Shown: positions 28,404-37,706, counted from the first letter of the stretch. The stretch: 64,000 nucleotides of DNA from Antiquaquibacter metalliresistens (GCF_029211225.1 NZ_JARGEM010000005.1:1-64000); one strand, 5' to 3'. Notes: a model not told the origin generated them from the sequence alone. Numbers and translations are program-made.

Positions 28404-29006
28404 ATGCTGTACGAGCACCAGGGTGCGAGACCCACAATCGATCCGACCGCGACCGTTGCACCGACGGCGGTCGTCAGCGGCGACGTGACGATCGGCGCCG
28501 ACAGCCAGGTGCTGCACGGCGCGGTGATCACCGCCGAGGGCGGACCGATCGTGATCGGCGAGCACGTGATCGTGATGGAGAACGCGGTCATCCGCTCGAG
28601 CGCCGCCGATCCGGTGACGATCGGTGACCACTGCCTGATCGGCCCGCAGTCCTCGATCGCCGGTGCCGTGCTGGCCGATGAGGTCTTCATCGCCACCGGC
28701 GTGCGGATCTTCAACGGGGCCAGCATCGGTCGCGGCAGCGAGGTGCGCGTCAACGCGGTCGTGCACCTGCGCACGCCGCTGCCCGAGCACTCGACGGTGC
28801 CGATCGGCTGGGTCGCGGTGGGCGATCCCGCGCAGATCTTCTCGCCGGACCGCCACGAGGAGATCTGGGCGCTGCAGCAGGAGCTCGACTTTCCCGGGTA
28901 CGTCTTCGGGCTCGACCGGGAGACCCCCGACCTCATGGTGCAGCTCACCGAACGCTACGCGGGCGGGCTCGCGCGCCACCGCGGGGACCGCCCGATCGAG
29001 CCCTGA
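28404..29006 (+). CDS. Gamma-carbonic-anhydrase-like hexapeptide-repeat protein
   Basis: A 200-residue left-handed beta-helix protein: hexapeptide repeats from about residue 12 to 125 (for example TVAPTAVVSGDVTIGADSQV) followed by a C-terminal alpha segment. It aligns in pattern with gamma-class carbonic anhydrases and the PaaY/YrdA group. Of the three zinc histidines expected in active enzymes I see only some candidates (HGAVI, DHCLIG, VHLRTPLPEH), so activity is uncertain. It could instead be an acyltransferase of the same fold. mazG follows after 55 bases containing several TGAGCC repeats. Confidence 0.75.
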   Translation: MLYEHQGARPTIDPTATVAPTAVVSGDVTIGADSQVLHGAVITAEGGPIVIGEHVIVMENAVIRSSAADPVTIGDHCLIGPQSSIAGAVLADEVFIATGVRIFNGASIGRGSEVRVNAVVHLRTPLPEHSTVPIGWVAVGDPAQIFSPDRHEEIWALQQELDFPGYVFGLDRETPDLMVQLTERYAGGLARHRGDRPIEP

Positions 29007-29061
29007 GCCCCTGAGCCGGGCCGTGAGCCGTGAGCCCGGGCCCGGATGCGAGACTGGGCGC

Positions 29062-29703
29062 ATGACCGAGGCCGTGACCCCGCCGCATCCCAAGCTCGAC
29101 GAGCTCATCGCCACCCTCGAGCACCTGCGCGCCCCCGGCGGCTGCGCCTGGGACCGCGAGCAGACCCACGCCAGCCTCGTGCAGTACCTCGTCGAGGAGA
29201 CCCACGAACTCGTGGACGCCATCGAGGCGGGGGATGACGCCGAGCTCGTCGAGGAACTCGGCGACGTGCTCTACCAGGTGCTGTTTCACGCCGACATCGC
29301 CGCCGAGGAGGGCCGCTTCACCCTCGAGGATGTCGCCGCGCACATGACCGCAAAGATGGTCGGCCGACACCCGCACGTGTTCGGCGACGCGATCGCGGAG
29401 ACTCCGGACGCGGTGATGGCCAGCTGGGACCGGCTCAAGGCCGTGGAGAAGCCGGGTCGGGCCAGCGTGCTGGACGGCATCCCGCAGGGCATGCCCTCGC
29501 TCGCGCTCGCCGACAAGCTGCTCGGCCGCGCCGAGAAGGTCGGGGTCGCTCGCCAGGCCGCGGCGATCGCCGACACCGAGGAGCGGCTGGGGGAGGACCT
29601 GCTCGCGATGGTGGTCGCCGCGAAGGGCCAGGGCCTCGATGCCGAGCGGGCACTGCGCGGGGCGCTGCGGGTGCTGCAGGCGGACATCCGCGCCGCGGAG
29701 TGA
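29062..29703 (+). CDS. mazG: Nucleoside triphosphate pyrophosphohydrolase MazG
   Basis: It hydrolyses non-canonical or excess NTPs to NMP and pyrophosphate. The 213-residue protein has GGCAWDREQTHASL, the metal-binding EExxE region VEETHELVDAIEAGD, and the ELVEELGDVLYQVLFHADIA helix. One full MazG domain is clear; the second half is more divergent, as in actinobacterial forms. A GAGACT hexamer ends seven bases before the ATG. A 13-base-pair hairpin follows the stop. Confidence 0.92.
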   Translation: MTEAVTPPHPKLDELIATLEHLRAPGGCAWDREQTHASLVQYLVEETHELVDAIEAGDDAELVEELGDVLYQVLFHADIAAEEGRFTLEDVAAHMTAKMVGRHPHVFGDAIAETPDAVMASWDRLKAVEKPGRASVLDGIPQGMPSLALADKLLGRAEKVGVARQAAAIADTEERLGEDLLAMVVAAKGQGLDAERALRGALRVLQADIRAAE

Positions 29704-29710
29704 GCGGGAT

Positions 29711-29743
29711 GGTGCCCTTTCCAACCCGAATGGAAAGGGCACC
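29711..29743 (+). terminator. Perfect 13-bp hairpin after mazG
   Basis: Arms at 29711-29723 and 29731-29743 are exactly complementary with a seven-base loop, eight bases after the mazG stop. No U-tract follows, as in many actinobacterial terminators. It most likely ends mazG transcription. Confidence 0.6.
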
Positions 29744-29902
29744 GGAGGCACGGCAGGATTACCCGACCCGCCGGCCTCGCTGAGAGGGAAGCTCGCTACC
29801 CGATGCTTCACCGCCGCTCGGACACATCCTCGGAAAGAGCGGCACTCGATTCTACACGCGCGGGCGCCGACGCGTCGGGGCGTCGTCTGAGAGAATCGAC
29901 GC
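29744..29902 (+). other. Gene-free leader upstream of hisS
   Basis: This 159-base stretch has no supportable gene. It contains a GCCGCT...AGCGGC stem (29811-29842) and other short pairings, and the last bases hold GAGAAT (29891-29896) seven bases before the hisS ATG. I found no T-box motif. On the minus strand 29745-29831 has a vague tRNA-Ser-like look that fails on closer pairing. Confidence 0.4.
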
Positions 29903-31192
29903 ATGGCCTCACCCGTGAACCCCCCGAGAGGCATGCGTGACTTTCTGCCCGCCGACAAGGCGCGCCGGGAGCGGGTGCTCTCGGTGATCCGCTCGAGCTT
30001 CGCGGCGCACGGTTTCGACGAGATCGAGACCCCGTCGGTCGAGGACAGCGACCGCCTGCACGCCGGCCTCGGCGGCGACAACGAGAAGCTCGCCTTCGCG
30101 GTGATGAAGCGCGGGCTCACCGTCGAGGATCTGCGCGCCGCCGACGAGCCGCTCGACCTCGCCGATCTCGGGCTGCGGTTCGATCTCACCGTGCCGCTCG
30201 CGCGGTTCTACGCCTCGCACCGCGCCGAGCTGCCGACCGTTTTCCGCTCGATTCAGATCGGGCCCGTCTGGCGCGCCGAACGTCCGCAGAAGGGTCGCTT
30301 CCGCCAGTTCGTGCAGTGCGACATCGACATCATCGGCGAGGCGGGTCCGCTCGCCGAGATCGAGCTCATCACCGCGACCGCGGCGACCCTTGACGCCCTG
30401 GGGCTCAGCGAGTGCACCGTGCGAGTGAACGACCGACGTCTGATCACGAGCGCGCTCACGGTGCTCGGGTTCCCGCTCGAGACGCACCCCGCGGCCCTGA
30501 TCACGATCGACAAGCTCGACAAGGTCGGCCAGGACGGCGTGGTCGCCGAACTGCGCGAGCGCGACTTCCCCGCGGCAGCGGTGGATGCGCTGGAGGCGTT
30601 CTTCCAGCGGCCCATGACGATGGAGTTCCTGCCGTTCGGCGAGCGGAGCATCCGCAGGCTGCTGCCCGAGGGCGTCGACGACGCGGCCATCGCCGCCCTC
30701 GCCGCGATCGGTCACGCGGTGGAGGAGGGGCGCGGCAGCGATCCGCACCACCCCCTGGTGCGCTTCGACCCGTGGCTGGTACGCGGCATGGGCTACTACA
30801 CCGGCACCATCTTCGAGATCGAGCACCCCTCCCTCGGCTACTCGCTCGGCGGCGGCGGACGCTACGACGGCATGATCGGGCGCTTCCTCGGCACGGATGT
30901 CCCCGCCGCCGGCTCCTCGCTGGGCTTCGAGCGCCTCGTCGACCTCGTCGACCTGCCCGCGGTCACCGGCGCCGAGGGCGTCGCCCTGGTGCACGACCGC
31001 GACGTGACCCCCGCGACGCTCGTCGCGCTGCAGGCCGCCCTCGTGGCCGAAGGACGGCGCGTGCGGTTGATCACCCGCCCGCGCAATCTCGCGCCGGTGC
31101 TCGACCAGCTCGCCGCATCCGGTTTCGGGGAGTTCGCGTTCGTGAGCGCCGACAGCACCGTCGACGACCTCGAGTTCAAGCCGCTGTCTTGA
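29903..31192 (+). CDS. hisS: Histidyl-tRNA synthetase
   Basis: It charges tRNA-His. The 429-residue class II synthetase has PRGMRDFLP at the start, motif 2 around FRSIQIGPVWRAERPQKGRFRQF, the histidine-specific LVRGMGYYTGTIFE, and GGGGRYDGMIG, followed by a C-terminal anticodon-binding domain ending in SVDDLEFKPLS-like residues. All catalytic motifs are intact. The stop lies seven bases before the palindrome controlling the next gene. Confidence 0.95.
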   Translation: MASPVNPPRGMRDFLPADKARRERVLSVIRSSFAAHGFDEIETPSVEDSDRLHAGLGGDNEKLAFAVMKRGLTVEDLRAADEPLDLADLGLRFDLTVPLARFYASHRAELPTVFRSIQIGPVWRAERPQKGRFRQFVQCDIDIIGEAGPLAEIELITATAATLDALGLSECTVRVNDRRLITSALTVLGFPLETHPAALITIDKLDKVGQDGVVAELRERDFPAAAVDALEAFFQRPMTMEFLPFGERSIRRLLPEGVDDAAIAALAAIGHAVEEGRGSDPHHPLVRFDPWLVRGMGYYTGTIFEIEHPSLGYSLGGGGRYDGMIGRFLGTDVPAAGSSLGFERLVDLVDLPAVTGAEGVALVHDRDVTPATLVALQAALVAEGRRVRLITRPRNLAPVLDQLAASGFGEFAFVSADSTVDDLEFKPLS

Positions 31193-31198
31193 CGCGGC

Positions 31199-31236
31199 GT
31201 TGTCCATATTGTTAACTACTTAACAATATGGACAAC
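31199..31236. promoter_or_regulatory. Perfect 17-bp palindrome over the MarR gene start (autoregulatory operator)
   Basis: GTTGTCCATATTGTTAA at 31199-31215 and its exact complement at 31220-31236 flank a four-base spacer (CTAC). The regulator's ATG (31228) lies in the right arm. It is an A/T-rich island in very GC-rich DNA and has the size and symmetry of a MarR-dimer operator. Confidence 0.75.
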
Positions 31237-31662
31237 ATCACGGAGAGCGTCGCGTTCAAGCTGCATCGTGTGACCGCGTTGATCGACCGCATCGCCGACG
31301 ACTACCTGGCTCGTGAGCACGGCATCCACTACGCCCCGTTCCTCGTGCTGCTCATGGCGCGGGTGCTCGGCCCGACCTCCCAGCAGCGCATCGCGGCGAA
31401 CCTCGGCGTCTCCCGCGCGTCGATCACGCAGCGCGTCGGCGGACTCGTGCAGCAGGGCCTGCTCGTCGTCGAACCCGACCCGGCGGATGCCCGCGCCAAC
31501 CTCGTGCGGCTGACCGAGTCCGGCGACGCCCTGTTCGAGCGAGCATGGTCGGGCCTCGAGCGCCATCAGAGCGGCCTCGACGACGGCGTGGACGAGTCGG
31601 CGCTCGTGGCCCAGCTCGACCGCATCCTCGTCAACGGCGCGACGATCGAGGGGCGGTCGTGA
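31228..31662 (+). CDS. MarR family transcriptional regulator
   Basis: A 144-residue winged-helix protein: helices from residue 5, recognition region QQRIAANLGVSRASITQRVGG (about 52-72), a wing with EPDPADARANLVRLTESG, and a C-terminal dimerisation helix. MarR proteins usually repress their own operon and release on small phenolic or oxidant ligands. The palindrome spanning its start and the four-base overlap with the downstream hydrolase predict control of the two-gene unit 31228-32402. Function beyond that is unknown. Confidence 0.88.
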   Translation: MDNITESVAFKLHRVTALIDRIADDYLAREHGIHYAPFLVLLMARVLGPTSQQRIAANLGVSRASITQRVGGLVQQGLLVVEPDPADARANLVRLTESGDALFERAWSGLERHQSGLDDGVDESALVAQLDRILVNGATIEGRS

Positions 31663-32402
31663 GACTCCTCGAGCTCGGCGATCCGAGCGGTTCACCCCTG
31701 GTCTTCCTGCATGGCGGCAACGTCGCTGGCTGGATGTGGGGGCTGCAGGTGCCCGCCTTCGGGCACCATCGCGTGCTCGTCCCCGACCTGCCCGGCTTCG
31801 GGGCGAGCAACGATCAGGCGTGGGACTCCATCGCCGGTGCGGCGGACGAACTCGCCGAGCAGCTGCCGGACGGCTGTCACGTGGTGGGGCTCTCGCTCGG
31901 CTCGGCGGTCGCGATCGAACTGGCGGCCCGGCATCCCGGCCGCGTGGCGGACCTCATGCTCGCGAGCGCGCAGGTCGCGCCGCCATCCCGCGGAGTGCGT
32001 GCGCTGAGCCGGGTCATGCTGGCCTTCTGGGACCGTCGGGGATTCTGGAGCGCGCTGGCCCGCTCCTACGGTCTGCGCGGCGACGATGCCGCGCTGTTCA
32101 TCGAGACCGGCCTCGGCATCCGCCGCGAGACCGCACTGGCCGTCTTCGACGAGGTGAGCGCCGGCACGCCCGCCGCGTCGATCGCGGCGATCGAAGCGCC
32201 GACGCTCGCGGTGGCGGGGGAGCGGGATCGTGGCGCCGTCGCCTCGCTGTCGCTGCTACCGAGTGCGGTCCGCGCGATCGCACCGGGCGTCGGGCATCAG
32301 TGGAACCTGGAGAGCCCCCAGCTCTTCAACGCCGTGCTGCGGCACTGGCTCGAGCGCCGGCAGGCGCATCCCTCGCTCAGGGCGGTCACGTCGCCGGAGT
32401 AG
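31659..32402 (+). CDS. Alpha/beta-fold hydrolase
   Basis: A 247-residue hydrolase with FLHGGN (oxyanion region), nucleophile elbow GLSLGS at about residues 74-79, an acid in AGERDRG and the catalytic histidine in GVGHQWNLESP. It is close in style to carboxyesterase or lipid-like hydrolases. The GTG start overlaps the MarR TGA (GTGA), so the two are co-translated. A role in detoxifying the ligand sensed by the MarR protein is possible (inference); the substrate is unknown. Confidence 0.85.
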   Translation: MRLLELGDPSGSPLVFLHGGNVAGWMWGLQVPAFGHHRVLVPDLPGFGASNDQAWDSIAGAADELAEQLPDGCHVVGLSLGSAVAIELAARHPGRVADLMLASAQVAPPSRGVRALSRVMLAFWDRRGFWSALARSYGLRGDDAALFIETGLGIRRETALAVFDEVSAGTPAASIAAIEAPTLAVAGERDRGAVASLSLLPSAVRAIAPGVGHQWNLESPQLFNAVLRHWLERRQAHPSLRAVTSPE

Positions 32403-33734
<1,332 letters not shown>

Positions 33735-33741
33735 GAGTCCG

Positions 33742-33784
33742 CGGTGATCGAGCCTGTCGAGATCTCGGCGGGCTCGATCGCCGG
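33742..33784 (+). terminator. Imperfect palindrome after eno, member of a dispersed pair
   Basis: A 13-base stem (GGTGATCGAGCC pairing with GGCTCGATCGCC, one G-U pair) around a loop containing ATCTCGGC. A closely related element lies at 46788-46829. It probably terminates eno transcription just before the leaderless ftsB promoter. Confidence 0.55.
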
Positions 33785-33785
33785 T

Positions 33786-33798
33786 TAAGCTCGTTCGC
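33786..33798 (+). promoter_or_regulatory. Leaderless -10 element of ftsB
   Basis: TAAGCT at 33786-33791, seven bases, then ATG at 33799. It begins two bases after the eno hairpin. Confidence 0.45.
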
Positions 33799-34287
33799 AT
33801 GGCGCGGCGCACGACGACGAAGGTGGCCGCGAGGCTTCCGGAGGAGAGCGCGCCCGAGCACTGGTTGCGCAACATCCGTTTCTCCAGCTTCTCGCTGCTC
33901 ATGCTCGGGCTGCTCATCCTCGCCGTCATCGTGCTCGCCCCGAACCTGCGCATCTTCGTGGAGCAGCGACAGCAGATCGCGGCGCTGCAGGCGACGGTCG
34001 ATGAGGCGCAAGCGTCGGTCGACGACCTCACCGACGACGTCGCGCGCTGGGACGACCCCGCCTACATCGAGTCGCAGGCGCGCGAGCGGCTGTTCTACAT
34101 CCTGCCCGGCGACATCAGCTACCTGGTCACCGGTGACGAGGGCATCGTGACCACCGACGAGGGACTGCCGATCTCCGACACGATCCAGACCACCCAGGTC
34201 GACTGGCTGCGCTCGCTGCTGTCGTCCGTCTACACCTCGGGGCTCACCGATGCCCCGCCGGAAAAGCTCGAGGGAGGGCTGCAGTGA
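33799..34287 (+). CDS. ftsB: Septum formation initiator family protein (FtsB/DivIC)
   Basis: A 162-residue bitopic division protein: basic cytoplasmic N-terminus, one transmembrane helix (about residues 31-49), then a coiled coil (RIFVEQRQQIAALQATVDEA through DDLTDDVARW) and the DPAYIESQARERLFYILPGD motif typical of the family. It would join FtsL and FtsQ at the divisome. The stop overlaps the DUF501 ATG by four bases. The C-terminal Ser/Thr-rich tail is longer than in E. coli, as usual in actinobacteria. Confidence 0.9.
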   Translation: MARRTTTKVAARLPEESAPEHWLRNIRFSSFSLLMLGLLILAVIVLAPNLRIFVEQRQQIAALQATVDEAQASVDDLTDDVARWDDPAYIESQARERLFYILPGDISYLVTGDEGIVTTDEGLPISDTIQTTQVDWLRSLLSSVYTSGLTDAPPEKLEGGLQ

Positions 34288-34799
34288 CCCGCCCGCCGTT
34301 CGAGCCCCCGACCGACGAGGACGTGCGCATCGTCTCGATGCAGCTCGGCCGACCCGCGCGCGATGTCGTCGGCATCGCGGCGCGCTGCGTCTGCGGCGCG
34401 CCCACGGTCGTCTCCACCCGGCCGCGGCTCTCCGACGGCACCCCGTTCCCCACCTTCTACTACCTCACGCATCCCGCGGCGACGGCGGCCGTCTCGACGC
34501 TCGAGGCGGAGGGGCGGATGCCGCAACTGGCGGCACTGCTCGAGGGCGACACCGCTGCGGCATACCGGACCGCGCACGAGCAGTACCTCGCGGACAGGAA
34601 CTCCGTGCTCGAGGTCGAGGAGATCGCCGGCATCTCCGCCGGCGGCATGCCCGACCGCGTGAAGTGCCTGCACGCGCTCGTCGGTCACGCCCTCGCGGCC
34701 GGTCCGGGGGTCAACCCGATCGGTGACCTCGCGCTCGCCGAGGCCGCGTGGAGTCCCGAGCGCTGCGAGTGCCCGGACTACGAACGGACCGCCCCGTGA
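34284..34799 (+). CDS. DUF501 domain protein
   Basis: A 171-residue cytoplasmic protein of the DUF501 family, with VSMQLGRPARDVVGIAARC, RCVCGAPTVVSTRPRL, PFPTFYYLTHP and PDRVKCLHALVGHALAAG. Several Cys and His residues (CVCG, KCLH, CECPDY) are conserved in my memory of the family and could bind a metal. The function is unknown. Position between ftsB and the S8 protease, with four-base overlaps on both sides, is the conserved actinobacterial arrangement. Confidence 0.88.
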   Translation: MTRPPFEPPTDEDVRIVSMQLGRPARDVVGIAARCVCGAPTVVSTRPRLSDGTPFPTFYYLTHPAATAAVSTLEAEGRMPQLAALLEGDTAAAYRTAHEQYLADRNSVLEVEEIAGISAGGMPDRVKCLHALVGHALAAGPGVNPIGDLALAEAAWSPERCECPDYERTAP

Positions 34800-36034
34800 G
34801 GCGCCGCGTCTCCGCGGCCGTCGCGCTCGGCATCCTCGCGAGCCTGCTCGTCGCCGCCCCCGCGAGCGCCGACCAGGTGCGCGATCAGGAGTACTGGCTC
34901 GACGACTACGGCATCCGCACGGCCTGGAACACCACGCATGGCGCCGGTGTGACGATCGCGATCATCGACACGGGCGTCGACGGCAGCGTGCCCGAGCTCG
35001 CCGGTGCGGTCGTGGGCGGAGCGGACTTCTCCGGCCTGGGTTCCTCGAACGGTCAGAAGCCGGTCGGTTCCGATGGCAGCGAGCACGGCACGATGGTGGC
35101 CTCCCTCGCCGTGGGGCGCGGCACCGGAGCGAACGCGGGCGTGATCGGGGCGGCGCCCGCGGCATCCGTGCTCTCGATCTCGATCGGATTCGGCGAGGGG
35201 TCGACGAGCTCCGACGAGCAGATCGCGCAGGCCGTGCGGTACGCGGTCGATCAGGGTGCCGACGTCATCAACATGTCGCTGACCCGCAACACCCGCGACT
35301 GGCCCGAGAGCTGGGACGACGCCTTCCTCTACGCCATGGAGCACGACGTGGTGGTGGTCGCGGCCGCGGGCAACCGGGGCAGCGGCACCACGGAGGTCGG
35401 CGCCCCCGCCACCATGCCCGGGGTGCTCACCGTGGGGGGGGTCGACGTGAGCGGGCAGGCGAGTTTCGACGCGTCATCCCAGGGCATCACCATCGGGGTG
35501 TCCGCGCCCAGCGAGGACCTCGTCGGCGTCGTGCCCGGCGGCGACCACGTGCTCTGGAACGGCACCAGCGGGGCGACCCCGATCGTGGCCGGCATCGTCG
35601 CACTGGTGCGGGCGGCGCATCCGGAACTCGACGCCGCCAACGTCATCAACCGCGTCATCGCCACCGCCCACGACGCTGGTGCGCCCGGTGCCGATCCGAT
35701 CTACGGCTTCGGACTCGTGGATGCCGCGGCCGCCGTCACCGCGAACGTGCCCGCGGTCACCGCGAACCCCATGGGCGACCTCGCCGAGTGGATCACCATC
35801 TACCGGCGCGCCGAGTCCACGCCGGTACCGGTGCCGACCCGCACCTCGGTGGCTCCTGTGCTGCCCGAGGTCGCCGCACCCCCGGCGAGCCCACTCGGCA
35901 CGCTGTTGCCCACGGTGAACCTGCTGCGCAACGTGGGGGTTCCGCTCGGCGTCGTGGTGTTGTTCCTCGGCCTGTTCGCGACGATCCTCGTGCTCGGCGT
36001 GCGGCGTGCGAAGGCGGCACGCGGAACGGAGTAG
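34796..36034 (+). CDS. S8 family serine peptidase, secreted and membrane-anchored
   Basis: A 412-residue subtilisin-like protease: signal peptide (residues 1-25, cut near APASA), catalytic Asp58 in IAIIDTGVDG, His97 in SEHGTMVAS, oxyanion Asn193 in AAAGNRG and Ser258 in NGTSGATP. A Pro-rich linker, one C-terminal transmembrane helix (about 378-400) and a short basic tail follow. The layout resembles mycosins, but no type VII secretion genes are nearby. GTG start, translationally coupled to DUF501. Confidence 0.9.
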   Translation: MRRRVSAAVALGILASLLVAAPASADQVRDQEYWLDDYGIRTAWNTTHGAGVTIAIIDTGVDGSVPELAGAVVGGADFSGLGSSNGQKPVGSDGSEHGTMVASLAVGRGTGANAGVIGAAPAASVLSISIGFGEGSTSSDEQIAQAVRYAVDQGADVINMSLTRNTRDWPESWDDAFLYAMEHDVVVVAAAGNRGSGTTEVGAPATMPGVLTVGGVDVSGQASFDASSQGITIGVSAPSEDLVGVVPGGDHVLWNGTSGATPIVAGIVALVRAAHPELDAANVINRVIATAHDAGAPGADPIYGFGLVDAAAAVTANVPAVTANPMGDLAEWITIYRRAESTPVPVPTRTSVAPVLPEVAAPPASPLGTLLPTVNLLRNVGVPLGVVVLFLGLFATILVLGVRRAKAARGTE

Positions 36035-36072
36035 ATTGGGGTCTTACGTTCCCTGAGGAGAGACCACCACTC

Positions 36073-37455
36073 GTGCCCAGAATCCTGATCGTCGGCGGCG
36101 GCTATGCCGGTTTCTACACCGCACTGAAGCTGGAGAAGTGGCTCTCCCGCGGCGAAGCGCAGGTCACCATGGTTGACCCGCTGCCGTACATGACGTACCA
36201 GCCCTTCCTGCCCGAGGTCGCGGCCGGCTCCATCGAGCCCCGCCACGCGGTCGTGCATCACCGCCGGCACTTGCACAAGACCGAGGTCATCACGGCGAAG
36301 GTCACCAACATCGATCACGCGCGCAAGGTCGCCACGATCACGCCTGCGCTCGGTGAGCCGTGGGAGTTCGCGTACGACATCGTTGTGGTCACGGCCGGAG
36401 CGGTCAGCCGCACGTTCCCGATCCCGGGTGTCGCGGATGTCGCGATCGGCATGAAGAACATCGAGGAGGCCGTCGCGGTCCGCGACCGGCTGCTGACCAA
36501 CTTCGACAAGGCATCCAACCTGCCGGCGGGGCCGGAGCGCGACCGCCTGTTGACGTTCGTCGTCGTCGGCGGGGGATTCGCGGGCATCGAGGTGTTCGGC
36601 GAGCTGCGGGCGATCGCCTCGTACCTCATCCGGTTCTACCCGACCCTGTCGTTCGAGGACACGCACTTCCACCTCATCGAGGCCATGGGCCGCATCATGC
36701 CCGAGGTGTCGCTGAAGACGAGCCAGTGGGTGATCAAGAACCTGGCCGAGCGCGGCGCGCAGATCCACCTCGACACCCAGCTGACCTCGGCGGTCGACGG
36801 CAAGGTCGAGCTGTCGACGGGCGAGAGCTTCGAGTCCGACACGATCGTGTGGACCGCCGGCGTGATGGCCAACCCGGTGCTGCGCAACACCGACCTGCCG
36901 CTCGAGGAGCGCGGTCGCCTCACGGTGCAGGCCGATCTGCGCGTCATCGACGCGAAGGGGGATGTCGTGGCCGACGCCTGGGGCGCCGGCGACGTGTGCG
37001 CCGTGCCCGACCTCACCGGTGACGGCGTTGGCGGCTTCTGCGTGCCGAACGCCCAGCACGCCGTGCGCCAGGGCAAGCTCATGGCCAAGAACATCGTGGC
37101 GAGCCTGCGCGGTGAGTCGCCGAAGGACTACTTCCACAAGAACCAGGGCGCGGTTGCGGGCATCGGTCTGAACCACGGCGTGTTCCAGTCCGGTCGCATC
37201 GCGGTCAAGGGTTACCTCGCCTGGGTGATGCACCGCGGCTACCACGGCCTCGCGATCCCGATGTGGGAGCGCAAGATCCGGGTCTTCGTCGGCTGGGTGC
37301 TGAACTTCCTGCTGCGGCGCGACACCGTCTCGCTCGAGGCCCGCATCCACCCGCGCGCCGCGTTCGCGGAGTTCGCCGCGCGCCCGAAGGGCGCCGGGCA
37401 GACCAACGCGGCAGGCGCGCCAATGCCCATGGGCGGCAACCCCTCCAAGCGCTGA
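36073..37455 (+). CDS. ndh: Type II NADH dehydrogenase (NDH-2)
   Basis: A single-subunit, non-proton-pumping NADH:quinone oxidoreductase on the inner face of the membrane. The 460-residue protein has the FAD motif VGGGYAGFYTA at about 6-16, the NADH motif VVGGGFAGIEVFGEL in the middle, the GAGDVCAVPD FAD-contact region, and a C-terminal hydrophobic part (VGWVLNFLL) for membrane attachment. GTG start with GGAGAG upstream. A hairpin (37461-37489) follows before the tRNA gene. Confidence 0.92.
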   Translation: MPRILIVGGGYAGFYTALKLEKWLSRGEAQVTMVDPLPYMTYQPFLPEVAAGSIEPRHAVVHHRRHLHKTEVITAKVTNIDHARKVATITPALGEPWEFAYDIVVVTAGAVSRTFPIPGVADVAIGMKNIEEAVAVRDRLLTNFDKASNLPAGPERDRLLTFVVVGGGFAGIEVFGELRAIASYLIRFYPTLSFEDTHFHLIEAMGRIMPEVSLKTSQWVIKNLAERGAQIHLDTQLTSAVDGKVELSTGESFESDTIVWTAGVMANPVLRNTDLPLEERGRLTVQADLRVIDAKGDVVADAWGAGDVCAVPDLTGDGVGGFCVPNAQHAVRQGKLMAKNIVASLRGESPKDYFHKNQGAVAGIGLNHGVFQSGRIAVKGYLAWVMHRGYHGLAIPMWERKIRVFVGWVLNFLLRRDTVSLEARIHPRAAFAEFAARPKGAGQTNAAGAPMPMGGNPSKR

Positions 37456-37460
37456 CACGC

Positions 37461-37522
37461 GGGCGCGTGCGAGACTGGGGCGCACGCCCCGGCCCGCTCG
37501 GGGTCCCTCCCCGGTGACGGGG
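37461..37522 (+). terminator. Hairpins between ndh and the tRNA gene
   Basis: GCGTGC...GCACGC forms a GC-rich stem at about 37464-37486, and CCCCG-GTGA-CGGGG a short one at 37509-37522. Together they probably end ndh transcription. No T-run is present. Confidence 0.4.
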
Positions 37523-37526
37523 TCTC

Positions 37527-37600
37527 GCCCCGGTAGCCCAATTGGCAGAGGCAGGCGACTTAAAATCGCCGCAGTGTGGGTTCGAACCCCACCCGGGGTA
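37527..37600 (+). tRNA. tRNA with UAA anticodon (tRNA-Leu), short variable arm
   Basis: A 74-base cloverleaf folds cleanly: acceptor 37527-37533 with 37593-37599 (first pair G-U), D arm GCC/GGC with the G18G19 pair, anticodon stem 37554-37558 with 37566-37570 and loop CTTAAAA (anticodon TAA), variable loop of only five bases (37571-37575), T arm GTGGG-TTCGAAC-CCCAC, discriminator A. CCA is not encoded. UAA reads the rare UUA codon. A class I variable arm is odd for a leucine tRNA, which normally has a long one. Confidence 0.9.
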
Positions 37601-37648
37601 CACATCCCCGCCGACGCGTGCCCGCGCTCTCTCGCGCGTGATGTGGCG

Positions 37649-37706
37649 CGAGTTCGCCAGTTCTGTCGCCTCGGGCCCGCTGGAAGCGGCAGAAGTGGCG
37701 AACTCG
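37649..37706. repeat. 21-base near-perfect inverted repeat downstream of the tRNA gene
   Basis: Arms at 37649-37669 and 37686-37706 pair with two mismatches around a 16-base loop. It lies in the 168-base gap between the tRNA and the next gene. It may stop tRNA transcription or be a palindromic extragenic element; the start CGAGTTCGCCA is distinctive. Confidence 0.7.

Noticed and set aside
29745-29831. tRNA-Ser-like sequence on the minus strand (TCCGAGCGGC, GGCGGG...CCTGCC, total 87 bases)
   Set aside because: The acceptor pairs over only four positions, the T loop lacks TTCRANY and the D stem does not close. It is at most a remote relic.
29744-29880. TPP or T-box riboswitch before hisS
   Set aside because: A CTGAGAGGG string recalls the TPP motif, but the second TPP half and the T-box antiterminator sequence are missing.
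34796-36034. Mycosin of a type VII secretion system
   Set aside because: The domain layout is similar, but no eccC, eccD or WXG100 genes are nearby; the protease belongs to the eno-ftsB-DUF501 neighbourhood.
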